Of a stretch of DNA of 64,000 bases, positions 34,988-44,217 are shown one piece after another. Origin of the DNA: Flavobacterium sp. 245 (GTDB lineage Bacteria > Bacteroidota > Bacteroidia > Flavobacteriales > Flavobacteriaceae). Under the pieces are notes generated by a model that ran no database searches, had not been told where the DNA came from, and was given only the letters and a program-made list of their open reading frames with translations. Position numbers and translations under genes: made by a program. Position 1 is the first letter of the stretch. Each line of letters opens with the position of its first letter. The stretch lies in the NCBI RefSeq assembly GCF_004362055.1, contig NZ_SNXB01000001.1, positions 620,001 to 684,000 on the forward strand, read 5' to 3'.

Positions 34988-35082
34988 ATGGCACTTCAAA
35001 CCATATCTTAAAAGAAGTTTAGTCATTTCAGATAATTATTAAACTCATTTCTCTATTTTTACCCACAAATAAAACCACTATT

Positions 35083-36159
35083 TTGAAAGTTGTACATATA
35101 ATTGAGGCGCTCGGTGGCGGCGTTTATACCTATTTTAGAGATTTATCGACTTTCTTTGGAGATGACGAAATAAACAAAAACATAGAAACCACTATCATTT
35201 ACAGTGGCAATCGAAAAGAAATTGATGCTCAAAAAATAAAGTCTGAGTTTTCAGATGGCGTTAAGCTGATCCAGGTAAATATGGTTCGGGAGCTTTCTCC
35301 TTTTCAAGATTTAAAATCGGCTTACAACTTAGCCAAAGAACTTAAAAAAATCAATCCTGATATTATTCACCTTCACTCTTCAAAAGCTGGAGTTTTAGGA
35401 CGTGTGGCCTATTTTTTCTTATTCAAAAAAAAGAAACTCTTTTATACTCCTCACGGATATTCATTTTTAAGAACTGATATTTCAAAAACGGCCAGAAATA
35501 TTTATTGGGGAATCGAAAAAAATTTTCAGCGCTTTTTTGGAGGAACAATTGTTGCCTGCGGTGACACAGAGCAAGAAATTGCAAAAAAAATTGGACCTGC
35601 AAAATTAGTTCGAAACGGAATTGATATTGAAAATGTTCAAGAGCATTATGCCCCACATCAAAACGAAAAATTAACAATTGGAATTATGGCCAGAATCACG
35701 GCTGCCAGAAATCCAGAAATGTTCAATCAAATTGCTCTAAAATTTCCCGATTTTAACTTTGTGTGGATTGGCGACGGCGAATTAAAACATTTAATTACGG
35801 CTCCTAACATCAGAATTACTGGTTGGATTTTAGACCGAAAAACAGTTTTAAGAGAATTGAACAATGTTGATATTTATATGCAAGTCTCACTTTGGGAAGG
35901 TTTGCCAATTGCTGTTCTAGAAGCAATGGCGCTACAAAAACCAATTATTGCAACTAATATTATTGGTAATAAAGATGCTGTTTTGCACGGAAAAACAGGT
36001 TTTCTTTTTACTGATATTGCCGAATTAGATCAATTCTTCGAAACTTTGAAAGACGAAGAAACAAGATCACAATTTGGTCAAAATGCTCTGGATAGATGCC
36101 GCGATTTATTCGATAAAAATCAAAATTTTAAACAGCTTCTGGCACTTTATCAAGAGTAA
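35083..36159 (+). CDS. Glycosyltransferase family 4
   Basis: A 358-residue GT-B enzyme beginning MKVVHIIEALGGGVYTYFRD, the acceptor-side loop of the family. IIHLHSSKAGVLGRVAYF and TPHGYSF (about 121) follow, and the donor-site motif is LWEGLPIAVLEAMALQKPII (about 268-287). The start is a TTG, forced because the conserved N-terminus begins at that codon. Its last 32 bases overlap the 3' end of the convergent O-antigen ligase-like gene. Confidence 0.88.
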   Translation: MKVVHIIEALGGGVYTYFRDLSTFFGDDEINKNIETTIIYSGNRKEIDAQKIKSEFSDGVKLIQVNMVRELSPFQDLKSAYNLAKELKKINPDIIHLHSSKAGVLGRVAYFFLFKKKKLFYTPHGYSFLRTDISKTARNIYWGIEKNFQRFFGGTIVACGDTEQEIAKKIGPAKLVRNGIDIENVQEHYAPHQNEKLTIGIMARITAARNPEMFNQIALKFPDFNFVWIGDGELKHLITAPNIRITGWILDRKTVLRELNNVDIYMQVSLWEGLPIAVLEAMALQKPIIATNIIGNKDAVLHGKTGFLFTDIAELDQFFETLKDEETRSQFGQNALDRCRDLFDKNQNFKQLLALYQE

Positions 36160-37432
36160 GTTTTTGCTGCAACCAATAACTAGCAAAAATAGACGACCAT
36201 AATCCGCTGAAGGCAATTCCGTCAAAGCGGAGTAAAAAGTCATCCGTTAGGTTTGAGGTGAAAAAGATTAGAAAAAATGAAAGTATCATTGCATTTTTTA
36301 AATCGTAGCCTAAATAACCAATGGTGAAAATATAAAGAAAAACCACCAAAGGCCCGAGAATTCCAAACTTCAATAAAAAGTCCAGAAATTGATTGTGCGT
36401 TGGCAATTCATATTTCGCCAAAAACTGCTGATTTGTTTCTTTATAATATTTAAATAATTCTGGTTTTCCATCTGAAGCTCCAACTCCATAAGGAAAGTTT
36501 TTTACAGATAATTCCCAAGCCGATTTCCAAATTGAAACCCGAGTTACCAGTGAATTATAAACCTTAATTTCTGGATGATCGATTTCGTCTAATTTGCCTA
36601 CTTTATCCATATAAGCAAACGTTACTGACGAATATTTTTCTTTCATATAAGGATTCTTCTGAACGAATAAAAACAGGATTCCAACCAATAAAACAACAAT
36701 TACAGAACCTGTTAAAACAATCTTTTTCAAGTTGAATTTTGATCGGATTTCATAAAAGAAAACGATCAAAAATCCAATTAAAGCGTTTATAAGCGCCATT
36801 CTGGTATTTACCAAAAGCACAAAGAAAAATGAAAACAAGAAAACGGCGAGACTTGCTATTTTAAAGACAATTTTTGACTGATTTCTAAAGCTTTCAAAAA
36901 CAAAATATAACGCACAAACAGTTACAAAAGCCAAATGCATATTTAATGCCGGCGCATGAATCCCGATGCTGTCTGCAAATTGATAACCCATTTCCCATAA
37001 ATCGATTCGATTTGAATATTTTGCTACTAAATCAGGAAATACAATAATAAACCTGATCAGAAAAAAAATCATAACGGCGGTTGTCGAAATTACATATGTT
37101 CGAATAATTTTAAGAAAATTGACACGCTGATAATTTCCTATTATAAAGAGCGGAAAAATGACCAATGATATGCTTTTTTCAATTGCTTTTAATCCCTTTG
37201 AAAAAGAATCATTGTTCCAAAAAAGCAACAATTCTAATAAAATTGGTGATGCTATACAGGCTATTAAAAGCAGTTGTTTTTTGGAGTATTGCAGCTTTTT
37301 GAAAAAGATCAAATTAAACGCCGCAAACAAAATAATCAGCAATGAGCACGGTTTTCTGAAAATCATTGCAACCGCAATCACACATAAAAAGATGTGAAAT
37401 ATTTTATTGAAGTTCTTTTCGGAAATGTTCAT
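36128..37432 (-). CDS. O-antigen ligase/polymerase-like membrane protein
   Basis: About 434 residues from the ATG at 37432, with about 10-12 helices and a large extracytoplasmic loop near the C-terminus containing WELSVKNFPYGVGASDG and LPTHNQFLDFLLKFGILGPL. The H-N-x-x-L motif in that loop is typical of the Wzy_C/WaaL family, which ligates or polymerises glycan on a lipid carrier. The start overlaps the next gene's end by 29 bases, showing coupling. Confidence 0.82.
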   Translation of the reverse strand: MNISEKNFNKIFHIFLCVIAVAMIFRKPCSLLIILFAAFNLIFFKKLQYSKKQLLLIACIASPILLELLLFWNNDSFSKGLKAIEKSISLVIFPLFIIGNYQRVNFLKIIRTYVISTTAVMIFFLIRFIIVFPDLVAKYSNRIDLWEMGYQFADSIGIHAPALNMHLAFVTVCALYFVFESFRNQSKIVFKIASLAVFLFSFFFVLLVNTRMALINALIGFLIVFFYEIRSKFNLKKIVLTGSVIVVLLVGILFLFVQKNPYMKEKYSSVTFAYMDKVGKLDEIDHPEIKVYNSLVTRVSIWKSAWELSVKNFPYGVGASDGKPELFKYYKETNQQFLAKYELPTHNQFLDFLLKFGILGPLVVFLYIFTIGYLGYDLKNAMILSFFLIFFTSNLTDDFLLRFDGIAFSGLWSSIFASYWLQQKLTLDKVPEAV

Positions 37433-38468
37433 AATACAATGCAAAATAAATTAAAGGGAAAATCCCGATTTTGTGTCGGGTTGCTGAACCTAAATCGGGT
37501 TCAAAAACGCCTTGAAGAATAAAAAATGAGAATAAAATAAACAGTATCAAAAGCTCATATTTATATTTTTTTCTTTCTCTCAAACATTTAGAAAAGCGAA
37601 CCAGCAAAATATAAAACAGTAAAAGCTGCCAAATAACAAATACAATAATTTGAGGTGAAAATATATATTTTAAACCATTGAGTGGCAAATTAACGGTGAA
37701 AAAACCGTAAAAAATACCCACAACTTCTCCGTACCAGGTATCGGTTTTTACTGGCGAAGTAATCATCGAATTGGCATCGCCGGAAGCCATTCGGGCGTTG
37801 TTCACCACTTCCCTGCTGATTTCAGAAAAGTATTTCCCTTTTAAAACGCCATAACTCAAAGAGAGAAAAACAGCAATCAGTAATCCATAAAAAATGGTAC
37901 TTACCGTTTTGTTTTTAAAATTAATGAAACTCACTAAGTACATTCCGCCTCCTACAATGGGAATTAAAGCAAAATAAGGCCGATATAAAGCGCCAAAAAC
38001 AATTAAAAGCAATACACTAATAAAAATGGTTTTTGAGAACGAAAAGCGTTCGTTTCTACACAATAAAACAATTACCGCAATAAACAAATAGGTAATAAAC
38101 TCTTTTGAAGGCATTGAAATGAAAATCGCAATCATAAAAAAGCCGAGATAAACTAAAATATTCTTGATATTCAGTTTTTCAAAATTATTCGGAATTCCAA
38201 TTTTGTATAAAATATAGATCAATATAGGAAATTGGATTAATGCAATTATGGGAAAAGGCAAATACCTGAAACCAATAATTTTATAGAACAAAATTGTCAA
38301 CGGATAACTTCCAAAATAGCCAATTTCATTGTATTTGTCATAAATTATAATTGCCGAATCGTAGAAAAATTTTGGAGGCAAAACAAAAAAAGCCAAAAAT
38401 GCTACAACTAAATTAGCTGCTGCAATCAGCAAAAATGCTGCGGTACTTTTTTTGATTAATAATTGCAT
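37404..38468 (-). CDS. Multi-spanning membrane protein, possible polysaccharide polymerase
   Basis: A 354-residue protein with about 10 hydrophobic helices (for example STAAFLLIAAANLVVAFLAF and LLILFILFSFFILQGVFEP). No named motif is certain; position between GT2 and a ligase-like gene, and topology, suggest a Wzy/EpsG-like polymerase. It overlaps the downstream ligase-like gene by 29 bases. Function is inference. Confidence 0.65.
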   Translation of the reverse strand: MQLLIKKSTAAFLLIAAANLVVAFLAFFVLPPKFFYDSAIIIYDKYNEIGYFGSYPLTILFYKIIGFRYLPFPIIALIQFPILIYILYKIGIPNNFEKLNIKNILVYLGFFMIAIFISMPSKEFITYLFIAVIVLLCRNERFSFSKTIFISVLLLIVFGALYRPYFALIPIVGGGMYLVSFINFKNKTVSTIFYGLLIAVFLSLSYGVLKGKYFSEISREVVNNARMASGDANSMITSPVKTDTWYGEVVGIFYGFFTVNLPLNGLKYIFSPQIIVFVIWQLLLFYILLVRFSKCLRERKKYKYELLILFILFSFFILQGVFEPDLGSATRHKIGIFPLIYFALYYEHFRKELQ

Positions 38469-38483
38469 ATTTCTATTTGTACT

Positions 38484-39503
38484 TTATTTTGAGGCTCTGC
38501 GTTTTTTATTTAGGCTCCTTTTTAATCGGTAACCATTTAAAAAGAAAATCAATGTTTTAAAGGACAAAAATTTATAGAATTTCATCACTTTGTCCACTTT
38601 TATGTTACGTCCTTTTTTAAGAAGATATTTCCAGGAAATTAAATCATGCCAAATCTGTTTTTTTGTTTCAGACGACAAAACATAAAAATCTTTTAGAATT
38701 ACAACATAATTACAGGCCCAATAATTTTCTATCGCTTTATTTAATACTTCTGATTTCGTTTTCTGCGCCTCTAAACCGTCTTTTACCATTTCATAAACAT
38801 CTTCGATATGTTGTGCGCTTGCTGTAGTTGTAATTGAACCTTGGCGCGCCTGACGATACACATAAAATGATTTCGAATAAATACTGAAAGTCTTGATATA
38901 ATGCATCAATTTTCCGCACCATTCAATATCTTCAGATTTTCTTCCGAAAGGAAAAAATAACTCATTTTCAATTAAAATTGTTCTTTTAATAACTTTGTCC
39001 CAGGCCGAAGCGACATATAAGTCGTAATACACGAGATGTAAAACCTCATCTTCAAATTTCCCGCTTTTGTTTTTTATAAATCGCTGATTGTATTTGCAGT
39101 GTACGTCGTTTTCTGCAAAAAATCGGCTTTCTTCATGAAGGATTATATCTGGATTTGTTTTAGAAATTAAATTATTCAAATCTTCCAAAACCTTTTTCCC
39201 TTGCCAATAATCATCGCTGTCGGTAAAAATAACATACTCGCCTTTTGCCGCTTTTAAACCTGTATTTCTGGCATCAGACAAACCTCCGTTTTCTTTCTCA
39301 ATCATGATTATCTGAGGAAATTTTTGCACGTATTGCTTACAAATTTCCAGCGAAGAATCAGTTGATCCGTCATTGACTAAAATTAGTTCAAAGTCAGAAA
39401 AAGTCTGGCACAAAATACTATCTAAACATTGCGGTAAATAATCCTCAACGTTGTAAACCGGAACAATAATGCTAAAAAGCAAAGTCTCTTTCTCGATGTT
39501 CAT
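38484..39503 (-). CDS. Glycosyltransferase family 2
   Basis: A 339-residue GT-A enzyme: LFSIIVPVYNVEDYLPQCLD (9-28), FELILVNDGSTDSS (about 37-50), GGLSDARNTGLKAAKGEYV and the DxD-like FTDSDDYWQGKK (about 93-104). The C-terminal 120 residues are helical and basic (ending RLKRSLNKKRRASK). It is part of the 41.8-36.1 kb operon for surface polysaccharide; donor sugar unknown. Confidence 0.9.
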   Translation of the reverse strand: MNIEKETLLFSIIVPVYNVEDYLPQCLDSILCQTFSDFELILVNDGSTDSSLEICKQYVQKFPQIIMIEKENGGLSDARNTGLKAAKGEYVIFTDSDDYWQGKKVLEDLNNLISKTNPDIILHEESRFFAENDVHCKYNQRFIKNKSGKFEDEVLHLVYYDLYVASAWDKVIKRTILIENELFFPFGRKSEDIEWCGKLMHYIKTFSIYSKSFYVYRQARQGSITTTASAQHIEDVYEMVKDGLEAQKTKSEVLNKAIENYWACNYVVILKDFYVLSSETKKQIWHDLISWKYLLKKGRNIKVDKVMKFYKFLSFKTLIFFLNGYRLKRSLNKKRRASK

Positions 39504-39514
39504 GGCATAGTTTT

Positions 39515-40819
39515 TTAATGCAGAAACACTTTTATTTTATCCTTGCGATAAATAACAATTGCCGATACAAGATTCCAGAAAAAAGAACTTGAAACAAAAG
39601 CAATTGCACCGCCGGTCATTCCGTAAATTGGAATTAAAAATCGGTTTAAAATGAAATTAATGACAACCGCAATCATTAGAATAACCTGAAAAATATGCTG
39701 TCTTCCCGTCATATTCAAATAAACCGAAGACGTACCAAATGCTGAGCAAATTCCCTGACCAATAATTAAAATTAAAAATGCTTGCTGAGCCACAACATAT
39801 TGATGTCCAAAAATTGACAAAATAGATTTTGAATAATAACTGATCAGAATAATAACAGGCAATGTTATTCCGAAGATTAAACGGGCGCTGTTTCTTGAAA
39901 CTTCTGTTAATTCAGCTGTTTTATGGCTTGCAAAAAACTCTGCAATTTTAGCCGAAACCGTAATATTTATACTCACGATTATAATTGAAATAATCGTCAT
40001 AATCTTAACTCCTACCGAATAAAAAGCAACTGTTTCATCGTTTCTGTATTTCTTCAGAAACATAATATCGAAACACATTAATAAAAACAATGCCATTGCG
40101 CTTATGGCAATTGGATATGATTTTAAAAATATTTCTTTATGCGAAATTTTTTCAACCGTTATTGAAATCATCTTTTTTCGAAAAAAGATAAAAACAAAAA
40201 CGGAACTCAGCATCGCAAGAAAAACAAATCCCAACAGAAAAACATCAACTAAATATTCTTCTTTATGCCAATAAAACAAAATAACCGAACCAATAATCAG
40301 CGGAATATATTTAATAATGTTTCGGAACAATTCTGCGACATATAATTTATCCAATGCTCTGAAAACTTCGGTATTAAGAATTGATAATCCGGAGAAAAAC
40401 AATGTTAAAGTTCCTTTTAAAAGAATTGAATATACCGCTTGATCTGAAAAATAATTATTAATCGTTTCTTTGCTGATAATTGCAATTAAAACCAAAACCA
40501 ACAATGAAGTTCCTAAAAGCATCAGAACCATTTTTTGGTATATACTTTTTAATTCGTCAAGCGCGTTTTGACTTGCTAATTTTCCTTTAAAATATATAAT
40601 CGACTGATCAAAACCAAGCAAACACATGCTCCCGATTGATAATAAAAAAGAACGTACAAAATCATACTGGCCAACTAATTTTGGACTATAGTTTTTTGTC
40701 AGGAAAACGGTAAATCCAAATAACAGCAACGCACCAAAAACACGTAAAGATAAGGTGCTGAAACTTTGCCTTAAAAATCGATTTTTTGACAATCTTTCAA
40801 AAATAGAACTGGCTTTCAA
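39515..40819 (-). CDS. Oligosaccharide flippase (Wzx-like)
   Basis: A 434-residue membrane protein with about 12 helices, beginning SIFERLSKNRFLRQSFSTLS and GALLLFGFTVFLTKNYSPKL, as in polysaccharide exporters of the MOP superfamily. It should flip lipid-linked repeat units made by the adjacent glycosyltransferases. The start is a TTG five bases after the Wzz-like gene's stop; no suitable ATG is present. A second, separate flippase lies at 10202-11662. Confidence 0.85.
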   Translation of the reverse strand: MKASSIFERLSKNRFLRQSFSTLSLRVFGALLLFGFTVFLTKNYSPKLVGQYDFVRSFLLSIGSMCLLGFDQSIIYFKGKLASQNALDELKSIYQKMVLMLLGTSLLVLVLIAIISKETINNYFSDQAVYSILLKGTLTLFFSGLSILNTEVFRALDKLYVAELFRNIIKYIPLIIGSVILFYWHKEEYLVDVFLLGFVFLAMLSSVFVFIFFRKKMISITVEKISHKEIFLKSYPIAISAMALFLLMCFDIMFLKKYRNDETVAFYSVGVKIMTIISIIIVSINITVSAKIAEFFASHKTAELTEVSRNSARLIFGITLPVIILISYYSKSILSIFGHQYVVAQQAFLILIIGQGICSAFGTSSVYLNMTGRQHIFQVILMIAVVINFILNRFLIPIYGMTGGAIAFVSSSFFWNLVSAIVIYRKDKIKVFLH

Positions 40820-40824
40820 TTGCT

Positions 40825-41802
40825 TTAAAGTTGACTTGCTTTTGAAAGAGCAAGCTGTTTGCGGTAAAACTTTCGGAACATACTAATCAAAACAAAAAGA
40901 AAAATAAAGAAAAGCGGGAACCAGATTTTAAAATTTCCGTTCACGACTTTATTTTCGTTTATATTAAGCGTTGAATTGATTTCTTTAATCGTTTTATCAA
41001 AAGTAATTAATCTGATTTTGTTTTTTCCTTGTTCCAAAATCAGTTTTTGTTTTGTTTTTAAAATATCGTTTAGCTGCAGATTTTCATTGTAATAAACCAA
41101 TTTATCATTTTTTGCCGTACTTGAAAGTCCTTTTAAAACGTTGTCTATCTGCGAAATAATAGTGTCGTTTTGGGCAATTTCACGTTCTAGGTTTTTGTAC
41201 CCAATTTTTTGAACAGCATCAAAATAGTCCGAATTATTCAAGTATTTTAGCAATGACGCAACAGCTTCTTTTTCGCTGACTTTCTCGTTTGAAGCAAAAG
41301 TAATGGTATGAAATGTATAGTTTTTACTCGTAACATTATCTTCCAAAACCTTTTTTACGTCGCCTACCTCAGCCATTAATTTAATCAGTTCAAGATTTTG
41401 TTCTTTGTCTTCGATAAATTTATAAACATCAGCAACGGGTTTAATTTCAATTCTTTTGATAGCATTTTTACTTGAAGTTCCAAAAACTTGATTTAGAAAA
41501 TCAGCATCTCCAGCAACAATTTTGGCCTGAATCAAATCGATTTTGGCATACAAATAATCAACACTTTCAAAATTTGGCGTTACAACTACCTGATTTTGAA
41601 ATGACTTTTTATTAGAATCCAAATAAAATCCGAGTGCAATTCCTAGTACAGCCAAAATCAGAACTGCAATCCAGTTTCGGATAAAAAACTGAATCGCTCT
41701 AAAAATAGATCTATTTATACGGTCAAAAAAACCGCCAATGCTCTTTGAAAGCTGAAAAATATCTATTTCCTGATCTGTATTTTGGGGTACTTTTGTACTC
41801 AT
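40825..41802 (-). CDS. Wzz-like chain-length/assembly protein
   Basis: A 325-residue protein with two membrane helices, one near residue 42-62 (NWIAVLILAVLGIALGFYLD) and one near the C-terminus (NFKIWFPLFFIFLFVLISMF), with a periplasmic, partly coiled-coil region between. That topology is typical of Wzz/PCP proteins that set glycan chain length. No tyrosine kinase domain is fused. First gene of the flippase-GT2-polymerase-ligase string, directly after the phosphorylase-like gene. Confidence 0.75.
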   Translation of the reverse strand: MSTKVPQNTDQEIDIFQLSKSIGGFFDRINRSIFRAIQFFIRNWIAVLILAVLGIALGFYLDSNKKSFQNQVVVTPNFESVDYLYAKIDLIQAKIVAGDADFLNQVFGTSSKNAIKRIEIKPVADVYKFIEDKEQNLELIKLMAEVGDVKKVLEDNVTSKNYTFHTITFASNEKVSEKEAVASLLKYLNNSDYFDAVQKIGYKNLEREIAQNDTIISQIDNVLKGLSSTAKNDKLVYYNENLQLNDILKTKQKLILEQGKNKIRLITFDKTIKEINSTLNINENKVVNGNFKIWFPLFFIFLFVLISMFRKFYRKQLALSKASQL

Positions 41803-41810
41803 GTATTGCT

Positions 41811-43490
41811 TTATTTTACGTTGAAAATTTGTTCCAAAATTTTAATGGTAATCAAATAAGTCGGTTTTACTCCGGTTGTTCCCAATCCGCCCGAAGCCAA
41901 TGTACTTCCTGTTTCAAGTGGATTATCCGAAGCATAATACGCATAACGAACTTTAATATCGTGTGGCACACTTTTTCTGATTTTTGATGCCGACTGAATC
42001 GCTTTTTGATAATAAGAACCTTCCATTTCAAGACCAATTACACCCCAAGTTGATTCATGGAAAAATTTCAATAAATCTCTGTTTTGTAATGAAGTTCCAA
42101 GAACGGTAACCATTGCGCCTTCATAAACATCGATATCATTCCCTTTAAACATATCACCAGTTAATTCATTTTCGAAGAAATAATTATCAGCCGTTCCTTC
42201 ATTGATATGTGCTGTCGGAATCATGATATCGCCTTTTCCGCCTTCCAGAATTCCGGCTTTCCCCATAATCGAAACCGATTTTACATTCAGCAAAGTTTCT
42301 TTTTTATAAGGTTTTAAAAGCTCATCAATTGTTTCATAAGCCTGCTCGCCAAATGCGTAATCCATTACGATTAAAACAGGTTTTTCTTCTCCAAAATTAG
42401 CATTTGTAAAGGCTGTTTTTGACAAATCAATTTTGGCCGTATCAAAAATCTGAACATCGATATTGGTTCCTGAACAATCTGGAAGTGAAATCATTCCGTT
42501 TTTCAACGCCAATTCTTCGACTTGGCTTCTAATTTCTTTTGAACCCGAACTGCTTAATTCTTCATAAATATGGAAATCACTTTTGCCTTTGTATTTTGAA
42601 GTCAATAACGGTGTTGCAAAAATCGAGTTCATTACACTATGCATATTTGCACTGATAACGTGAATTGGACGTTTTAAAAGATCGTTTGCCTTTAAAACTT
42701 CCTTGATGTTTGTTGCCCAGATTTCTCCGTGAATATGGTGTCCTAAACGCTCTCGCAAAACCGGACTGAAAGTAATTGTACGTTTATTATTTTCAACAAT
42801 TTCTTCGATTGCCAGTTTTCCTAACCAATAAATTACGTGCAGGAAACGATCTGGCGCATTTTCTGAACCAAAAGCATCATAAATATCCAAAACTTCTTCA
42901 AAAGTTCTGGCTAAAATATTGGCAACGTGCGAAATTGCTTTTTCTTTCTCAATCTGCGACAGCTTTTTTGTCTGTGTAACAGCTTGTTCTAATTTTAGCC
43001 AATCGCGCGAAACTTCTCCGCCATCATCAAGTAAAACTCTGTTTTTAATTTTGTGCGATTCGATGAAAATAAAAGTCAAATGCGTCAGAATATCATAAAT
43101 ATCCGAACGTCCGCGCGTAATTTCGACATTCATTTGTTCTTCGTCGATTCGGTAACAATTTCTTCTTCTTTTTGGAGGAACAATTGCCTGAAAATGCGAT
43201 TTCGAATATCCTTCATCTGAAGTTAAATTGATGAATCGACATTGTTCAATTCCTATTGGAAGACGTTCTATAACGTACAAAAGTCCGTTTAATTCTACTT
43301 TTTCCTCGGCAATATTTCCATAGATTTCCGGGCGTAAAGCCAACAATGATTCGCGTAGGCTGTCGCCTGAAACTCCCATTGGTTTGTAAAAACCACGGTT
43401 GAATAAATGGCGCATTGTAATGTACATTTTTTCAATAGCCGCAGATGATTCCTGCGCTCTTGATCTTGATATATGTTTGGTTTCTTTCAT
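41811..43490 (-). CDS. Conserved Bacteroidota protein with nucleoside phosphorylase-like C-terminus (DUF6909-like)
   Basis: A 559-residue soluble protein. The N-terminal half (about 1-260) is helical and unknown to me (RAQESSAAIEKMYITMRHLF). The C-terminal part contains KSVSIMGKAGILEGGKGDIM, VYEGAMVTVLGTSLQNRDLL and WGVIGLEMEGSYYQKAIQSA. The GLEMEGSYY segment resembles the base- and ribose-binding MEG motif of PNP/MTAN phosphorylases. I recall such proteins as DUF6909. Substrate unknown. It precedes the Wzz-like gene by eight bases. Confidence 0.7.
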   Translation of the reverse strand: MKETKHISRSRAQESSAAIEKMYITMRHLFNRGFYKPMGVSGDSLRESLLALRPEIYGNIAEEKVELNGLLYVIERLPIGIEQCRFINLTSDEGYSKSHFQAIVPPKRRRNCYRIDEEQMNVEITRGRSDIYDILTHLTFIFIESHKIKNRVLLDDGGEVSRDWLKLEQAVTQTKKLSQIEKEKAISHVANILARTFEEVLDIYDAFGSENAPDRFLHVIYWLGKLAIEEIVENNKRTITFSPVLRERLGHHIHGEIWATNIKEVLKANDLLKRPIHVISANMHSVMNSIFATPLLTSKYKGKSDFHIYEELSSSGSKEIRSQVEELALKNGMISLPDCSGTNIDVQIFDTAKIDLSKTAFTNANFGEEKPVLIVMDYAFGEQAYETIDELLKPYKKETLLNVKSVSIMGKAGILEGGKGDIMIPTAHINEGTADNYFFENELTGDMFKGNDIDVYEGAMVTVLGTSLQNRDLLKFFHESTWGVIGLEMEGSYYQKAIQSASKIRKSVPHDIKVRYAYYASDNPLETGSTLASGGLGTTGVKPTYLITIKILEQIFNVK

Positions 43491-43523
43491 TCTATATTAT
43501 TTTTGTAATTCAAATGTAAGGAA

Positions 43524-43543
43524 ATACAAGGCAAGCCTTGTAT
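43524..43543. repeat. REP-like palindrome downstream of the RAYT gene
   Basis: ATACAAGGC, AA, GCCTTGTAT: a 9-bp stem. Its design (AGGC/GCCT core next to a CTACA word) is similar to the other two palindromes at this locus, though the core differs. Confidence 0.75.
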
Positions 43544-43573
43544 CTACAGCATCATTTTTTAAAAATCGTTTAA

Positions 43574-44140
43574 TTAATTTTCTGTTTTAAATTTATCTTT
43601 TGTCCAATTTTCCGGATTTGAAACGATATAATCAGAAATTCTTTGATAGTCATTATTATTTCTAATGATATTGTCATAAAATAATTTTTGCCATTGATGT
43701 GGATATCCTAATCTATTGGCATGTTTGGTTACCGCAGATTTATATGACCCAACAATTGACGAAATGGTATTTTTTCCAATATTTTGAAACCGTGGAGACA
43801 GGGCATGCCCTGTCTGTACAATATTGGCGTCATTTGCGAAATTCAAATCAATATTATTCGATTTTTTATCGATAATCAAAATTCCGTGAATATGATTTGG
43901 CATCACCACAAAATCACCCAATTCAACGTTTTTATGGTGTATCGGAATTTGATGCCACAATATATCGGCAATAATACCAACCTCTGACAAAACCATTTTA
44001 TTATTTTGAATTTCTCCAAAATAATGTTCTCTGTCTTGTGTGCAAATTGTTATAAAATAGGCTCCGTTCCAACCATAATCCCACCATTGGGCTCTTATTG
44101 AAGAAATACGGTATTTATTTTGAAACTTTTCCTGACTCAT
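43574..44140 (-). CDS. REP-associated tyrosine transposase (RAYT, Y1_Tnp/IS200-like)
   Basis: A 188-residue single-domain HUH enzyme. It begins with RAQWWDYGWNGAYFITICTQ, carries the HUH motif in VVMPNHIHGILII (about 79-91) and probable catalytic tyrosine in YQRISDYIVSNPENW near the C-terminus. Unlike IS200/IS605 transposases, no tnpB or element ends flank it; instead REP-like palindromes lie on both sides and one lies inside the gene, translated as QTGHALSP. RAYTs are thought to mobilise REP sequences. ATG start. Confidence 0.9.
   Translation of the reverse strand: MSQEKFQNKYRISSIRAQWWDYGWNGAYFITICTQDREHYFGEIQNNKMVLSEVGIIADILWHQIPIHHKNVELGDFVVMPNHIHGILIIDKKSNNIDLNFANDANIVQTGHALSPRFQNIGKNTISSIVGSYKSAVTKHANRLGYPHQWQKLFYDNIIRNNNDYQRISDYIVSNPENWTKDKFKTEN
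43796..43815. repeat. REP-like palindrome inside the RAYT gene
   Basis: AGACAGGGCATGCCCTGTCT, a perfect 20-base palindrome, identical to the copy upstream of the gene. Outer arms CCAATATT (43777-43784) and AATATTGG (43820-43827) extend the structure. Confidence 0.95.
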
Positions 44141-44171
44141 TTTTAATTTACTTCTGCATCCTAATCATGTA

Positions 44172-44217
44172 GATAATAATAGTAGAAGACAGGGCATGCC
44201 CTGTCTCTCCTATTATC
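44172..44217. repeat. REP-like palindrome upstream of the RAYT gene
   Basis: The 20-base palindrome AGACAGGGCATGCCCTGTCT at 44187-44206, flanked by outer arms GATAATAATAG and CTATTATC. It touches the last bases of the GH3 gene and may act as its terminator. Confidence 0.92.

Noticed and set aside
43574..44140. IS200/IS605 insertion sequence
   Set aside because: The HUH enzyme is of the RAYT type with REP palindromes; there is no tnpB and no IS-type subterminal hairpin pair with defined ends.
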